Both the position numbers and the translations under genes were made by a program. This document shows, piece after piece, positions 51,421 to 63,806 of a DNA stretch of 64,000 bases (positions within the stretch are counted from its first letter, which is position 1; each line of letters starts with the position of its first letter). This stretch comes from Aphis gossypii (Eukaryota > Arthropoda > Insecta > Hemiptera > Aphididae): positions 39,285,260 through 39,349,259 of the forward strand of contig NC_065530.1 of the NCBI RefSeq assembly GCF_020184175.1, in the 5' to 3' direction. Under the pieces are notes generated by a model that worked only from the letters and a program-made list of their open reading frames with translations, searched no databases and was not told the origin of the DNA.

Positions 51421-54400
51421 GTAAGTCGAAATTTTTATTATTCACTACACCACCACTTCCCCTCGACTACGATAGGCATATCCGAGTGTTAACCAGTTCG
51501 TCCCGCGAAACGGTCGTTGCGCCGAACACGCGTGTACGGTACCGATCGCCGCGCGTACGTCCTATCCCTTTGGCGCCGCCAAAGCTTGGTCGCACGTGGC
51601 CTTGTCGCGACGATAAAATTTTTTCGATCGAAAATAGCAGTCACCGATTTTGAATATCCAATTTTTATTATTATTATTATTTTTTTTTATCGAAAATCGC
51701 AAATTGACATTTTTGCACGACGACGATTTTTTTTTTGCAAATTATTTATTTTCTGTACGATATTGACATGTCTTTCTCCGACGAATCGCGTACATCATCA
51801 ATCTTTACATCAGCGAAAATATGAATAATTTTTCCCGTATCGACTTGGATTCGCGAGTGTTCGCACTATTATTATTAGCATAATAGTATTGCTTTCAAAA
51901 CGATACTGATATGATTATTATGTTATTATACACCTGTGGGCGGTGGTGGCCTAATAATCGGCCTTGCCTGAGGAGAGCAGTGTCGTTGCCGTGCCCGCCC
52001 CCGCCACCGTCAAAGACTGGTCCGACAAAACCGGCCGCCCCTCCGCGCTTGGGGATACGACGTCGCCGTCGTGTCACGACTTGCGGTTCACCGTCTTCCG
52101 CGATGGCCTACATATTCGTCACCGATTTACCGACACATCTATGGTCGCCTATATATAATTCTAGCCGTCCTATAATTTTTTATTATTTTGATCGTGCTGG
52201 AAAAAAAATCGCTAATCTCTGGTCAAAAAAAATTACCGCGTCGTACTATTTACATAACGTTTTCTGCATTTCTTTAGTGGTGGTTAATAAATTAAATAAT
52301 CCCGTCCAGTTCTTTTGGCGGCGGCTCCTTTGCCTTGTCGCACGGAAATCCGCCGAAGTATTAATATGATAATAATAACAACATAGTCGGCGAAGTCGCG
52401 GCACGCGCGAAGGTTGCGTGCGCGCCGCCGTACTGTACTCTCGCGAGAAGAGATCTCCGCGAGGTAGAGGGGAATCGAAAAAATAACAAATTTTATTATG
52501 TGGGTCAATGTCGCGGGCGCCTGCCCGCCCGCCCGCCCGCTGGGGGGCTGTCGTTGCCGTTTAGCGGCACTGTCGTATAAACATTTATTGTCGTTTATTA
52601 GGTTAGGTGTGTTGTTATTTTTCCAGTCAGTAGTTGTGTGTTATGATTAAAACAAATTTCGAGAAAATGCAGAAACGCGTGTGTGCCGTGGTGTTTCCCC
52701 CCAAATCATCAGTCCGACGGCCGTTTATCCGTTTACTCGATTTTTCACTCGTTGCCACCGCCACCGGTTAGTCGCCGTCGTGCTTGCGGTTTTACGTTTC
52801 GTTTGGATCATTCGTCACGCGCCTGAATGGCAACTGCGCAGCGCCGAGCCGCTCGGACGGACTAGAGAAAGTGTTGTCGACTTGCGATCGTGTTTATATT
52901 TTTTTCACATAGGTATATTTAGATCTCGCGAAAATCGCGTTTAAGAACGAATTTCGATTGAACTGTGTGTTGTGCGAATTGTGGAAGAATTATAATCGTC
53001 CACTCTTTAACAGTAATACCATAACAATTATATGTCATCAGTTCGTTTAACCGTAATTGGCTCGTTTGTGATAACTAATATAAGTAATAACAATAATTCG
53101 TACTTGCACAACACGATATTTTGTCGTCGGTACCGATTACCAATAGTTGTGCTGTAACGTTTGCGAACAGTATTTCGTTACGACCTTGTGGTCTTGTCCT
53201 TTTATAGTTTACCTTGAAACCGAGATATATCTACCGTCGATGAAAAGCTTTTCCGGTAAATTCATATTTACGTTTGTAACTATAAATAAATAATAATAAT
53301 AAAACGCCGTATTACGTTTTTTATACGTATTTAATGTTTTGACTGCGGACCACTTTCTTTGACATTGAGATTTGCGATCCGAAAATTATAATATACCTAT
53401 TAAGACATGATATATGAGTATTAAACCGTCTGTCGGCTTCTGCAAAGCACTTGAACAGAGTAGTAGTTAGTAGTAATTTGATGAATAAATAATTATTTTT
53501 ATCGAAGTCTTTTGAAATTCACATTAACGGTTTGAAAATACAATATTCATCGCGTACTTGGAAATTGCCAAGGTCAATTTGGTGCACAAGTAGTAGGCAT
53601 TTACAAATTTTTGCAACAGCAGCGTTTTACGGAGTCGGTTGTTTGCTGCAGGTTTGTGTTTGTGTATGTTATGATGTGCAAGTCGTGTACATCGTCTCGG
53701 CCTTGCTTTGGCAACCTCCAAGCGGCGGCGATGACGACATGCGATGACCTCCCGACCAATATTTACGTGTTAAATTTTCTCTCTCGATAAACGTTATGAA
53801 GCGGTGATTTTTTGATTTTTGTGAAATTATTGTTATTGTAAATAATTATCGATGTAGATAAAATTGTCAAAAAACGGCGTTGTTCCGTAGGTTTAAAAAC
53901 AATCTTATTTTCGTTTTTTTCGCAGCAGATGTCGAACGACAATTGACTCGGCCTCGCAACGTCACTGCGCATTTACTCGTCGTCTTAAAATGTATTATAT
54001 GCCACAAGTCTCTATATGTATATTATACGTATAACCTATTCATTATTATTGTATAATATTTACTCGCGACATTAGAGTCTTGTGTTTATTTGACACGGCG
54101 CAGCGGTAGCCTCTCTCATTCACTCGCTCTCTCCTCTCTCTTTATGTATTTCAGTATTTGTATTACGGACGTCCGATTTCGGTTTGTTTCCCACACACCC
54201 TCGAAGGGTGCTAACCACGACCGTCGCACAGCCGTGTCTCCCGCACATAGGGGTGTAGAATGCATGGGTACACAACAATGTGACATCGACGACGCCGAGG
54301 GGGTCTTTATATTAAAAATACCTGACCCGTTGATAAAAATGAATAATATTATAATATATATATATATATATTACGCCTTTCGTCGGTAAACCCTTTCCGA

Positions 54401-54624
54401 GATGTAAAAATTGATTATTGCCGATCGTCGTTTTTTCACTTCACTTGGTTCCCTCTTTCCGACCACAACTACGAATCGAATTGATTGTAGAGGTCTCTTG
54501 GAAAAATCTCTGCCGACACTATATAATAAATTTCTATAACAATGACAAAACATTATTATTACCCTATCCGATGTGTTATTTTAAACCGATATTTAATACG
54601 TGTTTTTTTCCGTTTTTTTTGCAG
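51421..54624 (+). other. Probable first intron of the SERTA gene
   Basis: This 3.2-kb stretch lies between the GTAAGT donor at 51421 and the GCAG acceptor at 54624. It contains no recognisable coding domain. Open frames at 51911-52369 and 52681-52944 are not protein-like. It includes a (CCCG)n run at 52523-52540, GC-rich patches at 51.9-52.1 and 52.7-52.9 kb, and another donor-like CACCG|GTTAGT near 52764 that could end an alternative first exon. The remainder is AT-rich. Confidence 0.45.
52523..52540. repeat. (CCCG)n repeat
   Basis: Four CCCG/GCCC units lie inside the proposed first intron of the SERTA gene. Confidence 0.8.
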
Positions 54625-54653
54625 AATGATATGCTATTGGTGAATCACGACAA
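54601..54653 (+). other. Splice acceptor and 5' UTR part of the SERTA coding exon
   Basis: A T-rich tract followed by TTTTTTTTGCAG ends at 54624, a strong acceptor, so the exon should begin at 54625. From 54625 to the start codon all three frames contain a stop: TGA at 54627 in the main frame, TGA at 54641 in a second, and TGA at 54667 in the third, overlapping the start region. Upstream exons therefore cannot add amino acids through this acceptor. Confidence 0.75.
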
Positions 54654-54669
54654 ATGCTTGTGGACATGA
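54631..54669 (+). promoter_or_regulatory. Upstream ORF overlapping the SERTA start
   Basis: ATG at 54631 opens a 12-codon frame (MLLVNHDKCLWT) ending in TGA at 54667-54669. The stop overlaps the in-frame ATG of residue 5 (54666-54668) as ATGA, the layout used for termination-reinitiation. A second tiny frame, MICYW, runs 54626-54643. Both lie in the proposed leader, so they should lower or condition translation of the main frame. The frames are seen directly; the regulatory role is inference. Confidence 0.5.
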
Positions 54670-56147
54670 GACCCGTTGAGTCCAGCGAGAACATTACGAT
54701 TATGGACGAGATCGACGAGCTGTTGGGCACCCGGAGGAGTTATGGCTGGAATTCGGGTTCGCGGCCATCGATGATTAGCGCCAAGTACCGACTGAAGGAG
54801 GAACGGCGCAAGGTGCTCAAGATATCTGTGAACAAGATGAAGAAGATCGACGACGCCGAGAGCTCGTTGTGTCGGTCCGTGTTGATCAACAACACGGTGA
54901 AGAGGCTGCAGGCCGAGACCAGGGACGACCGGACCACGGGACGGACGTCACCCGCCTCTCCGCCATCGCCCACCTCGGCCGGTTACGGTTACCACGGTCC
55001 CCAGCAGTCGCAACCTTGCGGCGGCCCGGGAGGCAATCCACAACTCGTGGACATCACTAACCTCAGGGAATCGTCGTGTACCAATGGAACCGGCGGCGTT
55101 GGAGTCGGTGGTACCGCGGTCGCGGGCGGCAAGTCCCTCACCAACAACAACAACAATAATTTAAGTAGCAACAACAATAACAACAACAACAACAAACCTC
55201 TGACGGAAGCGCAGTCGCTTTTGTTGGCGTCCGACCACCACCACCACCACCACCACCACCTACTACACCACCACCACTTACAACACCACCACCAAAACAA
55301 CAACCACCATCACCACCATCACCAACTGCAACAACAGCAACACCACCACCTCCACCACCACCATCACCATCACCAACAGCAGCAGCAACAGCAGCAGCAG
55401 CAGCAGTCGTCGTCGGCGGCCGCGCCCGGTGGACCGTACGGTTACGACGACGACGTGGACGACGAAGACGTGGATGACGAAGAGGTGGACGACGAAGAAG
55501 TGGAAGACGACACGATCGCGTCCATAATGATGCAACTTCCGTCGTCGTCGCCCCGCGGCAAGCGGAAGCGGTGCGTGGACGAACCTCTGGACGACCTTCT
55601 GTCGCAGTTCATCAACAACAACCAGCGCGAGGACGAGGACGTGAACGTGGTGGACTTGGACCTGCACGAGTATCCGGCCGCCAAGAGACTGAGGACGGAC
55701 GAGGCAGCCGCCGCGGCGGCCGCAGCGGCCGTCGCGGCCGTCGTCGCCGGCACCACCCCGTCGTCAGCGGCGGACGCGTCATCAGCCCCATCGGCCACCG
55801 ACCTGTGTTCGCCCGACTGTTGGACGCTGATGGACACGTGCTGCGACGACCCGCTCGACCTGTACGGCGGCCAAGTGCCGGCCGCGGTCGAACACCAGGA
55901 CGTGCTGCTGCAGCCGACCACCGCGTCCTCCGTGGACTGCTGTTCGTCGCTGTCGCTACCGCCGCCGTCGCCCGCCCCGTCGCTCGACGAACAGCACCAG
56001 CACTACGGCGTGGCCACGTCGTCGTCGTCGTCGACGGCCACGGGGTCGACGTCCCCGACGAACCTGTCGTGCGGACAGGCGTCCTCCATGTTCTGCGAGA
56101 TGCAGTCGGCCATGTTTCGCAACCTGATCGCCTCGCTCGAGTCTTAA
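54654..56147 (+). CDS. tara: SERTA-domain transcriptional co-regulator, Taranis/SERTAD (TRIP-Br) family
   Basis: The 497-residue product carries a clear SERTA domain at about residues 51-89 (RRKVLKISVNKMKK, then SSLCRSVLINNTVKRLQ), matching the family core of basic/Leu-rich helix, S-L-x-R-S-V-L-I-x-N-T and R-L-Q. Before it lies an acidic MDEIDELLG stretch (17-25). After it come Asn runs (164-180), a His/Gln-rich tract (195-251), an Asp/Glu tract (265-286), two basic NLS-like clusters (GKRKR 302-306, AAKRLR 342-347), a nine-Ala run (351-359), an acidic/hydrophobic patch around W390 and a hydrophobic C-terminus (479-497). Known family members are nuclear adaptors that link E2F/cyclin-CDK control with PHD/bromodomain proteins; fly Taranis acts in trithorax/Polycomb gene control and sleep. 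That role is inferred here by homology. The single coding exon ends in TAA at 56145. ATG 54654 has a weak context (C at -3). The in-frame ATG at 54666 (G at -3) may be used instead, giving 493 residues. The codons are GC-rich unlike the flanks. The homopolymer lengths could be polymorphic. Confidence 0.88.
   Translation: MLVDMRPVESSENITIMDEIDELLGTRRSYGWNSGSRPSMISAKYRLKEERRKVLKISVNKMKKIDDAESSLCRSVLINNTVKRLQAETRDDRTTGRTSPASPPSPTSAGYGYHGPQQSQPCGGPGGNPQLVDITNLRESSCTNGTGGVGVGGTAVAGGKSLTNNNNNNLSSNNNNNNNNKPLTEAQSLLLASDHHHHHHHHLLHHHHLQHHHQNNNHHHHHHQLQQQQHHHLHHHHHHHQQQQQQQQQQQSSSAAAPGGPYGYDDDVDDEDVDDEEVDDEEVEDDTIASIMMQLPSSSPRGKRKRCVDEPLDDLLSQFINNNQREDEDVNVVDLDLHEYPAAKRLRTDEAAAAAAAAAVAAVVAGTTPSSAADASSAPSATDLCSPDCWTLMDTCCDDPLDLYGGQVPAAVEHQDVLLQPTTASSVDCCSSLSLPPPSPAPSLDEQHQHYGVATSSSSSTATGSTSPTNLSCGQASSMFCEMQSAMFRNLIASLES
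54901..55437 (+). repeat. Coding low-complexity tract of the SERTA gene (Pro/Ser, Gly, Asn, His, Gln)
   Basis: Within the coding exon, AAC/AAT runs (55141-55195), CAC/CAT runs (about 55236-55370) and CAG/CAA runs (about 55374-55406) encode poly-Asn, poly-His and poly-Gln. The CAC and CAG units are partly interrupted by CAT and CAA, which slows slippage. Such linkers are common in insect nuclear regulators and are probably disordered. Expect length variation between alleles and assembly errors here. Confidence 0.85.
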
Positions 56148-56457
56148 CCGCCGTCCGTGTCGTTGCCCGACGACCCGAAAGGCGGTCGACAAACCTAACA
56201 AAAACGTATATTTTTGTTTTCACTTAAACGACTGTCTCCTAAAGTATATTTTTAATTCATTTTGTCAAATGCGCACTCGTCTTGACGGCGACGTGTGTGT
56301 TGTGTACGTCTTATCCTTTTACTGCGGTTCTACACACACACAATCACGTGCGATATGTGCGATATTGTTTTATGTGCAGTCCGGGAGACTTATACCTACA
56401 AAAAAATGACCATTTTATTATATATATTTTTTTTTTTTTTTAAATATTTTTATGTGC

Positions 56458-56463
56458 AATAAA
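56458..56463 (+). terminator. First AATAAA polyadenylation signal after the SERTA stop
   Basis: This is the first canonical AATAAA, 311 bases past the stop codon, with T-rich sequence downstream. Later copies at 56823, 57425 and 57673 could serve a longer message. Confidence 0.4.
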
Positions 56464-56523
56464 CGACCAATTCGCGCAAATGTTTTTTTCGTTTTTCTCT
56501 CTGTATCTATTTTTTTTTTCATC

Positions 56524-56548
56524 ATTATTATTATTATTATTATTATTA
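56524..56548. repeat. (ATT)n microsatellite in the 3' UTR
   Basis: About eight ATT units just after the first AATAAA signal. Confidence 0.85.
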
Positions 56549-58199
56549 CTTTATATTACTATTATAAACATATATATGAAATGTATTTTTTTTTTGTTTT
56601 TAAAACGTTTTTCAACGTTCTTACGAATAAGTTAACATTTGATTGTGTTATTCATTTTACGCGTAATCACATGTATATCGCGAAAGTGACGTGTACATAG
56701 ATAATGATAATATAATTATGAATGTATTTTTTGTTTTTTCGTAACTGTAGATAATCAAACAAGGGCTGTGTTAAATTCATCCAATCGGTCTCTTTTTTTT
56801 TTTAATCGAATGAAAAGAGTAAAATAAAATTTATATAATAATATGTATGTATAAAATTAAAATATAATATTATGAGAATGTATAACTATATATTATATGA
56901 TATTAAACAACATAGACAATATATTATTAAAGTAGACAATTTTATAGAAAACCGATTGGGGTATAGGCTAATCGGTAGTGATAGTACAAAAAAAAAAAAG
57001 ATGAAAAAAAATGATAATTTTTAACAGATTGTTTTTATTTTGTGTTTTCGTTTTTTTTTCATGTAGAATCAGGAGCACAAGGGAGGGGGAATGCTTTACG
57101 CGAGTTCTCATATTCGGCGGCCGTATAGACATTATTTTCCTATTAAATACGTATAATATATAAATATTATTATATGGTTTAATAATTATATTAAAATGTA
57201 ATATGATAAAAGAAAGTTTTTAACATTTGTTTTATAGTGTTTTTCGCTGCTACTAGACAAAAAATTTTAGTGCGATTATTACGTTTAAGCTATGTAAGGA
57301 ACAGTCTTCCTGACTTTTTCCAAACTTAATTTTTTTTAACTGTGTGATAATAATATATTTATTATAGCGAATCTAGCATAAAATTTTGTATAAAACGAGA
57401 TGTCATAGAAACGCGATGAAATTAAATAAACAAACAAAGTATGAACACTGTCCGGGCGGCTAATTATTGATGTTATATTACGTTAGTTAATTTTTTTTTT
57501 GTTTCCTTAAAAAGAAAATACTACAGAACCGCCATCATAACCTAACCTTCTATACACTCTGCGCGTGCAAGAGAAAGTGCAGCAGTCTTTCACGCATTTC
57601 GTTTAATTCGTTTCATTATATGTTATTAATCGTTTTTGTACAATTCGCGAAACCGAAACAGGCGCCCCCTCCAATAAATAAAAAAATGAATAAAAATACT
57701 CGTCTGGGCTCCGTTACTTAAGTCTTCCTTTATTTATTTTTATTTTTATTATTATTATTATTTTTTTTTAAACGTGAGATTATCAACAATATTTGATGAG
57801 TATAAAACATGTTACCCGGGTGATAAGAAATAATAATTAAATGATACAATTTTTTAAGCAAATAAAAAAAATTGGTAAAACCGTAGATACGTTTATATAA
57901 TAATGAAATTATATGAATATATTTTATTAATATTATTACGATACGAATAAAAAAAATTATATTGTATTTTTTTTAGAGCTTTATTATACTGATTATGTAT
58001 GAAAAAAAACATATGTATTCGCTAATAGAAATTGTTTTTTTCGATTGAACATTACTTTTTTGTGTAAAATATTGCGAATGATAATATAATACATTTTGTT
58101 ATTCCTTAAAGAAGTTGTGTTTTTTGTTGATTTATTTCTACACCTTTCCGCTGTATCAAAAATGAGAACCGTCAACTTTCCTCTCCTCTATAATATAGT

Positions 58200-61100
58200 C
58201 CTTTATCGATTTATATTACCTATATTTCAACGTGTGTCTGTATATATAGCCAATATTTGTGTTTAAACGAGTCGGAAACGCGAAACGAAATCGTAACGCA
58301 GAGATCTACGAATTTATAGGTTATTGGGTATGATGAAAAAGAAGTACGTGATGTTAAATATTACGATAAATTGGTAGTACGTCACGCGTGTGCCGTCAGT
58401 CTACGACCCGGTGGCGGGCGAGTGCAAAAGTTTGTATAGGGATCAACAGAGAACGATTTTTTTTATTCACTTTAAACAGCACATCACACGATGGTTTATA
58501 ATATCAACTCATGAATTTATCAAATCTACCGTTGCATAATGCATTATATGTATTTGATATTTCTAACTTTTTGGGAGTGAACAATTATATGATGGTCTGT
58601 ACCCATATGCGGACAATACTGTCATACATTTAGTATAGCCAGTTAACTGATTTCAGAGATACCTATCTATATATATGTATTAAACACCGATACACTTGGC
58701 TGAAAGTTAATCGTTCCAGATTATCGAGTTCGATAGCGAGAATGGCCTACACGATGCTCACCGCAGTGGCCCATCCCCTTAAAAGTCCTCGATCGTCCGA
58801 TTGGTTACCATTGACTTTGTTTGAATCAACTGGTTAATATCATGACGTATAGCAGCCGCATTTATGGCTTATTTTAAGGATATTTTAGAAGTAAGCGTGA
58901 CTTTAATATCATGTACCCCCATACGGACACGGCCACCGTCCACCAACGAAAAATTGCACCAACTCCCCTCATTGTTATTAAATTAGAGCTACCTACGCAA
59001 AATATGTCCAAATATATATTAAAAATGTAATATAAGTTCTGCATAGCTCTATCGTATATCGTGTAACATATATAAGACGTACGTTCGTTAGGGTCCAAAA
59101 CGTTCTTCGTATACGTAGTGCCAAATGTTTGTTTTGAGTACTTTAATACCTATATATTTGTATATATAATACTTTTCACGCTAGCCACTTAAAAAATGGT
59201 TCGAATCACCCGCGCGCGCACTGCGCAACAAGTACTTTGGAACCGTACCTAATTTGCAGTGATGTGATGGTAAATTTGAATTGGTCTAAATGGGCACTTG
59301 TTCGAAACTTTGAAAAAATAATTGGTGTGGCGTGGGGAAAGGGTTGGTTCATGTCATATACTCTTATATTTTTGCGTATGATAATTTACTGGTCATAGTC
59401 ATTGAAGGTATACCTATTGTGTAATAACGCTTAATTGATTATGTATGATTAAAGTAAATATGTAACGTAGGTTTTGCTTTGCTCATTGAAAAAATATCAC
59501 TTACTATACCACTATGGTCCCGACGTGTAATAAAACGTCATCGCTGTCTTCGTGAATACTGTTAGCTGCACGTCATATTGATTGACAATCTCAGGAGATT
59601 TATACAATAATCACGTCGAAGAAAAAAAAATAAACCATTAGCTCGAGTAAGCAAACAAAAAAAAAATGCTTATCTCCGAAAGTGTGTAATATAAAAATAT
59701 TAGTAAGAATTAAAGACAGTATCGATGTAATCATCAAAGTTGATTTAAATACGTTTAAAAAAATCAGCATCGTTCGTTTGAAGAAAATAATGTTATTGAA
59801 ATATAACGGCACGTACCGTTGCGAAAAACTATTTATTGTTAGGGAATAGGGGGGACGCAGTACACTTATATACGTTAGTTATGAACAATTAGAATATATA
59901 CATAAAATAAGTGTAGTTTTAAAATATACAATATTCTTTTTTTTTTAAATTTAATAGCTGCAGATAATAAATAATATCATAAATAAGAGGATTGTAATTT
60001 GTAATGGAATAGTTATAAGGAGTTCAGTATAGGCAATTTTCTAAGTGCACACATACGGGTATTTTGAATATGAGCGTAGAAAATGATCATTAGTAGTGAT
60101 AATTATGTAGAATGACTGTAAAAGAAATATCGGATCGTTCCGTACGCACACAGAAAAGTCACCACTCCAATATCGCCTTGTTACTCGGGTTCTCGCTCAT
60201 CAAAACTTAGATCGTTTTTTTGTAAATTATATATAATGTTGAGTATTGTTCAATTTTCAGCACCTATTTGTGTAAATCAAAAATGTTCTCTTTGAGAATG
60301 AAAAAACAAAAATAAGGATCTAAATCTCCTAAGTCCTAGTATAGAAAATAGCTCTTTAAGAGCTTTTTTTTTGTATTTTATTTTATCACTATTAGTGAGT
60401 TATAATGAATTTATATTTATATTCGATTTAATTATACACAGATTCATGTATATAAACAATTAAATTTTCTTAAATCAAATAATTATTTTTTAATTTAAGT
60501 TTTAATTAATCGATTTTATTGTTACTGTTACCATCATATCAATCTCATAAATAATTATCTTTTCATTTAAGATTATTAATTTTATAGTAATGTATACTAT
60601 TTTGATATGTTTTTGTATAACAACTGATTTTTGATACCAAAAATATAGAAAATAAAATAAAAAATCCTTAAACATGGCATAATCGACCATAATGATATTT
60701 TCATAAAGGCAATATTTTTTCGAAAAATGCGGAATAAAAGCATGTAAAATGAAAATAAATAAATATAAAATCTATATTGTATACCTGATATTTGAATAAA
60801 CAAAACATAGAGAAACACACAAATGCGTATTATATAAAATTGTGTCCGCGACCTGTTTGTTCCATTATTATTTATTGTCGATACAAAACAAATACATTGA
60901 TGATGAATTAATAAAAAAATAAAATTGATATGTAAAACAATCAATGTAATAATTGCATTTGACAATACTACATAATTGTATCCTACCTTTCGAGTCATCA
61001 ACCGCAAGAATCGCGCTGTATATCTTTGAGTACCACACCTATTTGCACAGGGTGAGTTACACAAAGTATACTCACTTCAAATTTTCATTTAATTATGTAT

Positions 61101-63770
61101 TACTCAAATTTTTTTTTTTTTTGGAATTTTTTCAGGTAAATATTATACTTACTAAATTTTCGTATCATTTAAGAAGTGTTTTGTAACTTCTTTTTTTCAC
61201 AATTTTTTCTATTACTGTTATTCAGCAGACGATTTCAAACAAGTTGTTTCCAAGCTATTAAAATTTAAGTAAAATGTTCTAGGGGGATAATAGCCTACAA
61301 TAATAGGAACGCTATGGTTGTTTTAAATTATAGTAATAATTAACACATAATTATTAATATTTTATAATTTCTAGAAACTTTTCGAGTACTTATATTATAA
61401 TAAGTTTATTATACTATATGTGTAATAAAACACTTGATCAAATATTTATATTTTTGCGAAATCATTATTAATATAAGAACTATAATTCTTAATGTACTTA
61501 GATAAACGTTTCAATAACTACGAGTAAGAAACGATTAACTCACAAATTTGAAAATTCGAATAAAGTTTATTTGAAATTCAGATTACCAAAAAAAAAAAAA
61601 AAATTACATGCTTAACAATTTACACTAATGAAGTCTGAAGGTTAGATTTAATTTTAAAAAAGATGATTGAATTTCCCTAAGACACTTCTTAAACAATATA
61701 CGAAAATCTATAATAAGTATTAAAAGTTCTGAAAATCAGAATTTGAATAATTCAATATTAAAAGAAAAAATGGGGGGTAAGCATAGTTATAGCGAAACAC
61801 CCAGTATAATAAATTATATTATATATGCTGTAGTTGTATTATTATGAGTGCGAATGTGTAATATAATGTACACAATATGTATAGACGCATAATTTATATA
61901 TGCCTGGTTTAAAATATAATTGTAGCACTCGACCGCGTGTTTACGAGTTTTTTTTGTTATTTTGTAGTGCATTTAATGGCGTCGAAAAATTTACGTTTCA
62001 CGTTGGCGATGGTGTTTTGCAAATAAATAAAATTTATTTAATTGAAACGTGATCAACGGCAACAACGACACTGAAATGTATATGGTATTAAAATTTAAAA
62101 TATTATAATATAATATATTATTGCGACGATTTAATTATATTATTGAAATAAGAATATAATAATATAACTGACGGACGACCGAACAACAGGAATTATTATT
62201 TTGTAATATTAATTGAACAATGGGAAATTGATAAATTAGTTTTATTAATCATTACGATGATAATATAAAATTGTCTATGTTGTGCTAATAAATATAATTA
62301 ATTAAAAATTCAAGTATCAGTTTAACAATAATATATTCGTCAACAATACAATGCTATTTTGTTGGTATTATTATCTTATTAACAATTATAATATAATATT
62401 ATGTCTGTTGGTTAGGCAAATATCTTGTTGGGTGTTTATAGCAATAAGATTATTGCCCTACATAATTTTTTGTGAATATGATCAAGGTTTTATTTTCAGT
62501 GATGTTATTAAAATTATTAGTGTATATCATATTTTAATAATAGGTACTATGTTGGTGGCGTTGGTCAGTTTCTGTATTATGTCGTATTTATACTTGTATA
62601 GTGTATTGCGTGTTAGTATATTATGTATTAAATTCATAAAAAAAAAAAAAATAATAATAACAAGTATATTATAGATATACCAAAAATAATAATAATTATA
62701 TTAGTTTATAAGGTATTTATGACGTTTACGCGGCGCTTTATTATATTAAAGACTATTAAATATTACTTTTAAAAGAGTAGTTTGTTCTCAGTAAATATTA
62801 TATAATCTGAAAAATCCGTGCAATTTTTATGAAAACAATTTTTGAAACAACGTTCTGGTTGTAAAAATATATTCGGTAAAATAACTGAATAAATATTTAT
62901 GGCGAGTGTTAAGCTTATAAACTTTGAAGATTACGCTGCCAAGAATTTCGGGCCATAAATAAAATCTTTTAGTATATTATATTTCGAAAAAAGAATGGTT
63001 AGTTTACAATAGCTTAATAAGTATTTATATATTTATAATATTATATTTGGAGTGCATAGTATTATATCCTGTATACTACCCCGCAATGTCGAGTGTCGTG
63101 GAGAGATATACAAATCTATTATTTAGACGTTATTTGACTTTTTTAATTTTCATATATTTACGGGCGCGTTATTTATAAACGTATAACAGATGCATGGCAT
63201 ACATTATATACGTACTGATGTTAAATTAGTGATTGGGGATAAAAACTGCACAATTTAATCATCCGAATCGTAGTTATTGCGTAGCGAGCTCCATTTTACC
63301 AAGTATGTAAATTTGAGAATTTCTGAATTTTTTCATAAACGTTATTTTACAGATACTTAGTGTAATTTTAAAGACTAGGTTTTTTGTTTGTGAAGAATTA
63401 AGAAAAAACAACGGCTACTTGTAAAATGTCGTGAACTTAACCAACTTTTCAATGTATGATAATTTTGCGAATAATTTGTTTGATTTTTTGGACGAAAAAC
63501 AACAACAAAATATGTTCGTAAAATTACGCATAATAACGTTTAATATATACCTATGACTTATGAGAATAATTGTCGAAAATTCATAAATGTAAATAAATGC
63601 TGAAGATATTGGAGTTATATAATATAGCGTATCTATGTTATTATAATACACTATAAGTTATAGTTGTATATAAATATACCCATAGTAATAAATATTGATA
63701 TTTGTAAAAACGATAATACCGACTTCGATAACAATAAACTCTACAACGATTGCAGTTAGGTATATATATA
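58200..63770. other. AT-rich non-coding right flank
   Basis: No supported gene. A GC-richer block at 58725-58815 lies in a stop-free stretch (58632-58836) and is discussed as a finding. 60.2-61.8 kb is CpG-poor. The frames at 60597-61064 (minus) and 62351-62674 (plus) are hydrophobic readings of AT-rich DNA without known domains. Confidence 0.55.
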
Positions 63771-63806
63771 CAGTGTGGAGTGTAATGAAACGGAAGATGT
63801 TTGAAT
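63771..63806 (+). mobile_element. Possible Tc1/mariner-like terminal repeat
   Basis: CAGTGTGGAGTGTAATGAAA, followed by CGGAAG, begins right after a TA in a TA-rich run. TA insertion and a CAGTG(T/G)xGAG start fit the Tc1/mariner superfamily. The rest of the element would run past the window edge, so the partner repeat and transposase cannot be seen. Confidence 0.3.

Larger units (their letters stand above)
56148..57700 (+). other. Probable 3' UTR of the SERTA gene
   Basis: After the TAA stop the sequence turns AT- and T-rich with no further protein-like frames. AATAAA signals stand at 56458, 56823, 57425 and 57673, so the message could end at several sites. A K-box-like TGTGATA (57343-57349) lies in the region, and a Brd-box-like AGCTTTA is just beyond it (57977-57983); both are microRNA-type target motifs in insects, but each could occur by chance. 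The 3' end cannot be fixed from sequence alone. Confidence 0.45.

Noticed and set aside
55571..56227. 218-codon plus-strand frame and 203-codon minus-strand frame overlapping the SERTA gene
   Set aside because: They are Arg/Gly/Pro/Ala shadow readings caused by the GC-rich third positions of the real coding frame.
59205..59225. GGTTCGAATC resembling a tRNA B box
   Set aside because: No A box or cloverleaf pairing in the 70 bases before it.
60597..61064. 155-codon minus-strand hydrophobic frame
   Set aside because: Ile/Phe/Tyr-rich as expected from AT-rich DNA; no membrane-protein family recognised.
62351..62674. 107-codon plus-strand hydrophobic frame
   Set aside because: Same composition effect; ends in a poly-Lys/Ile run from poly-A.
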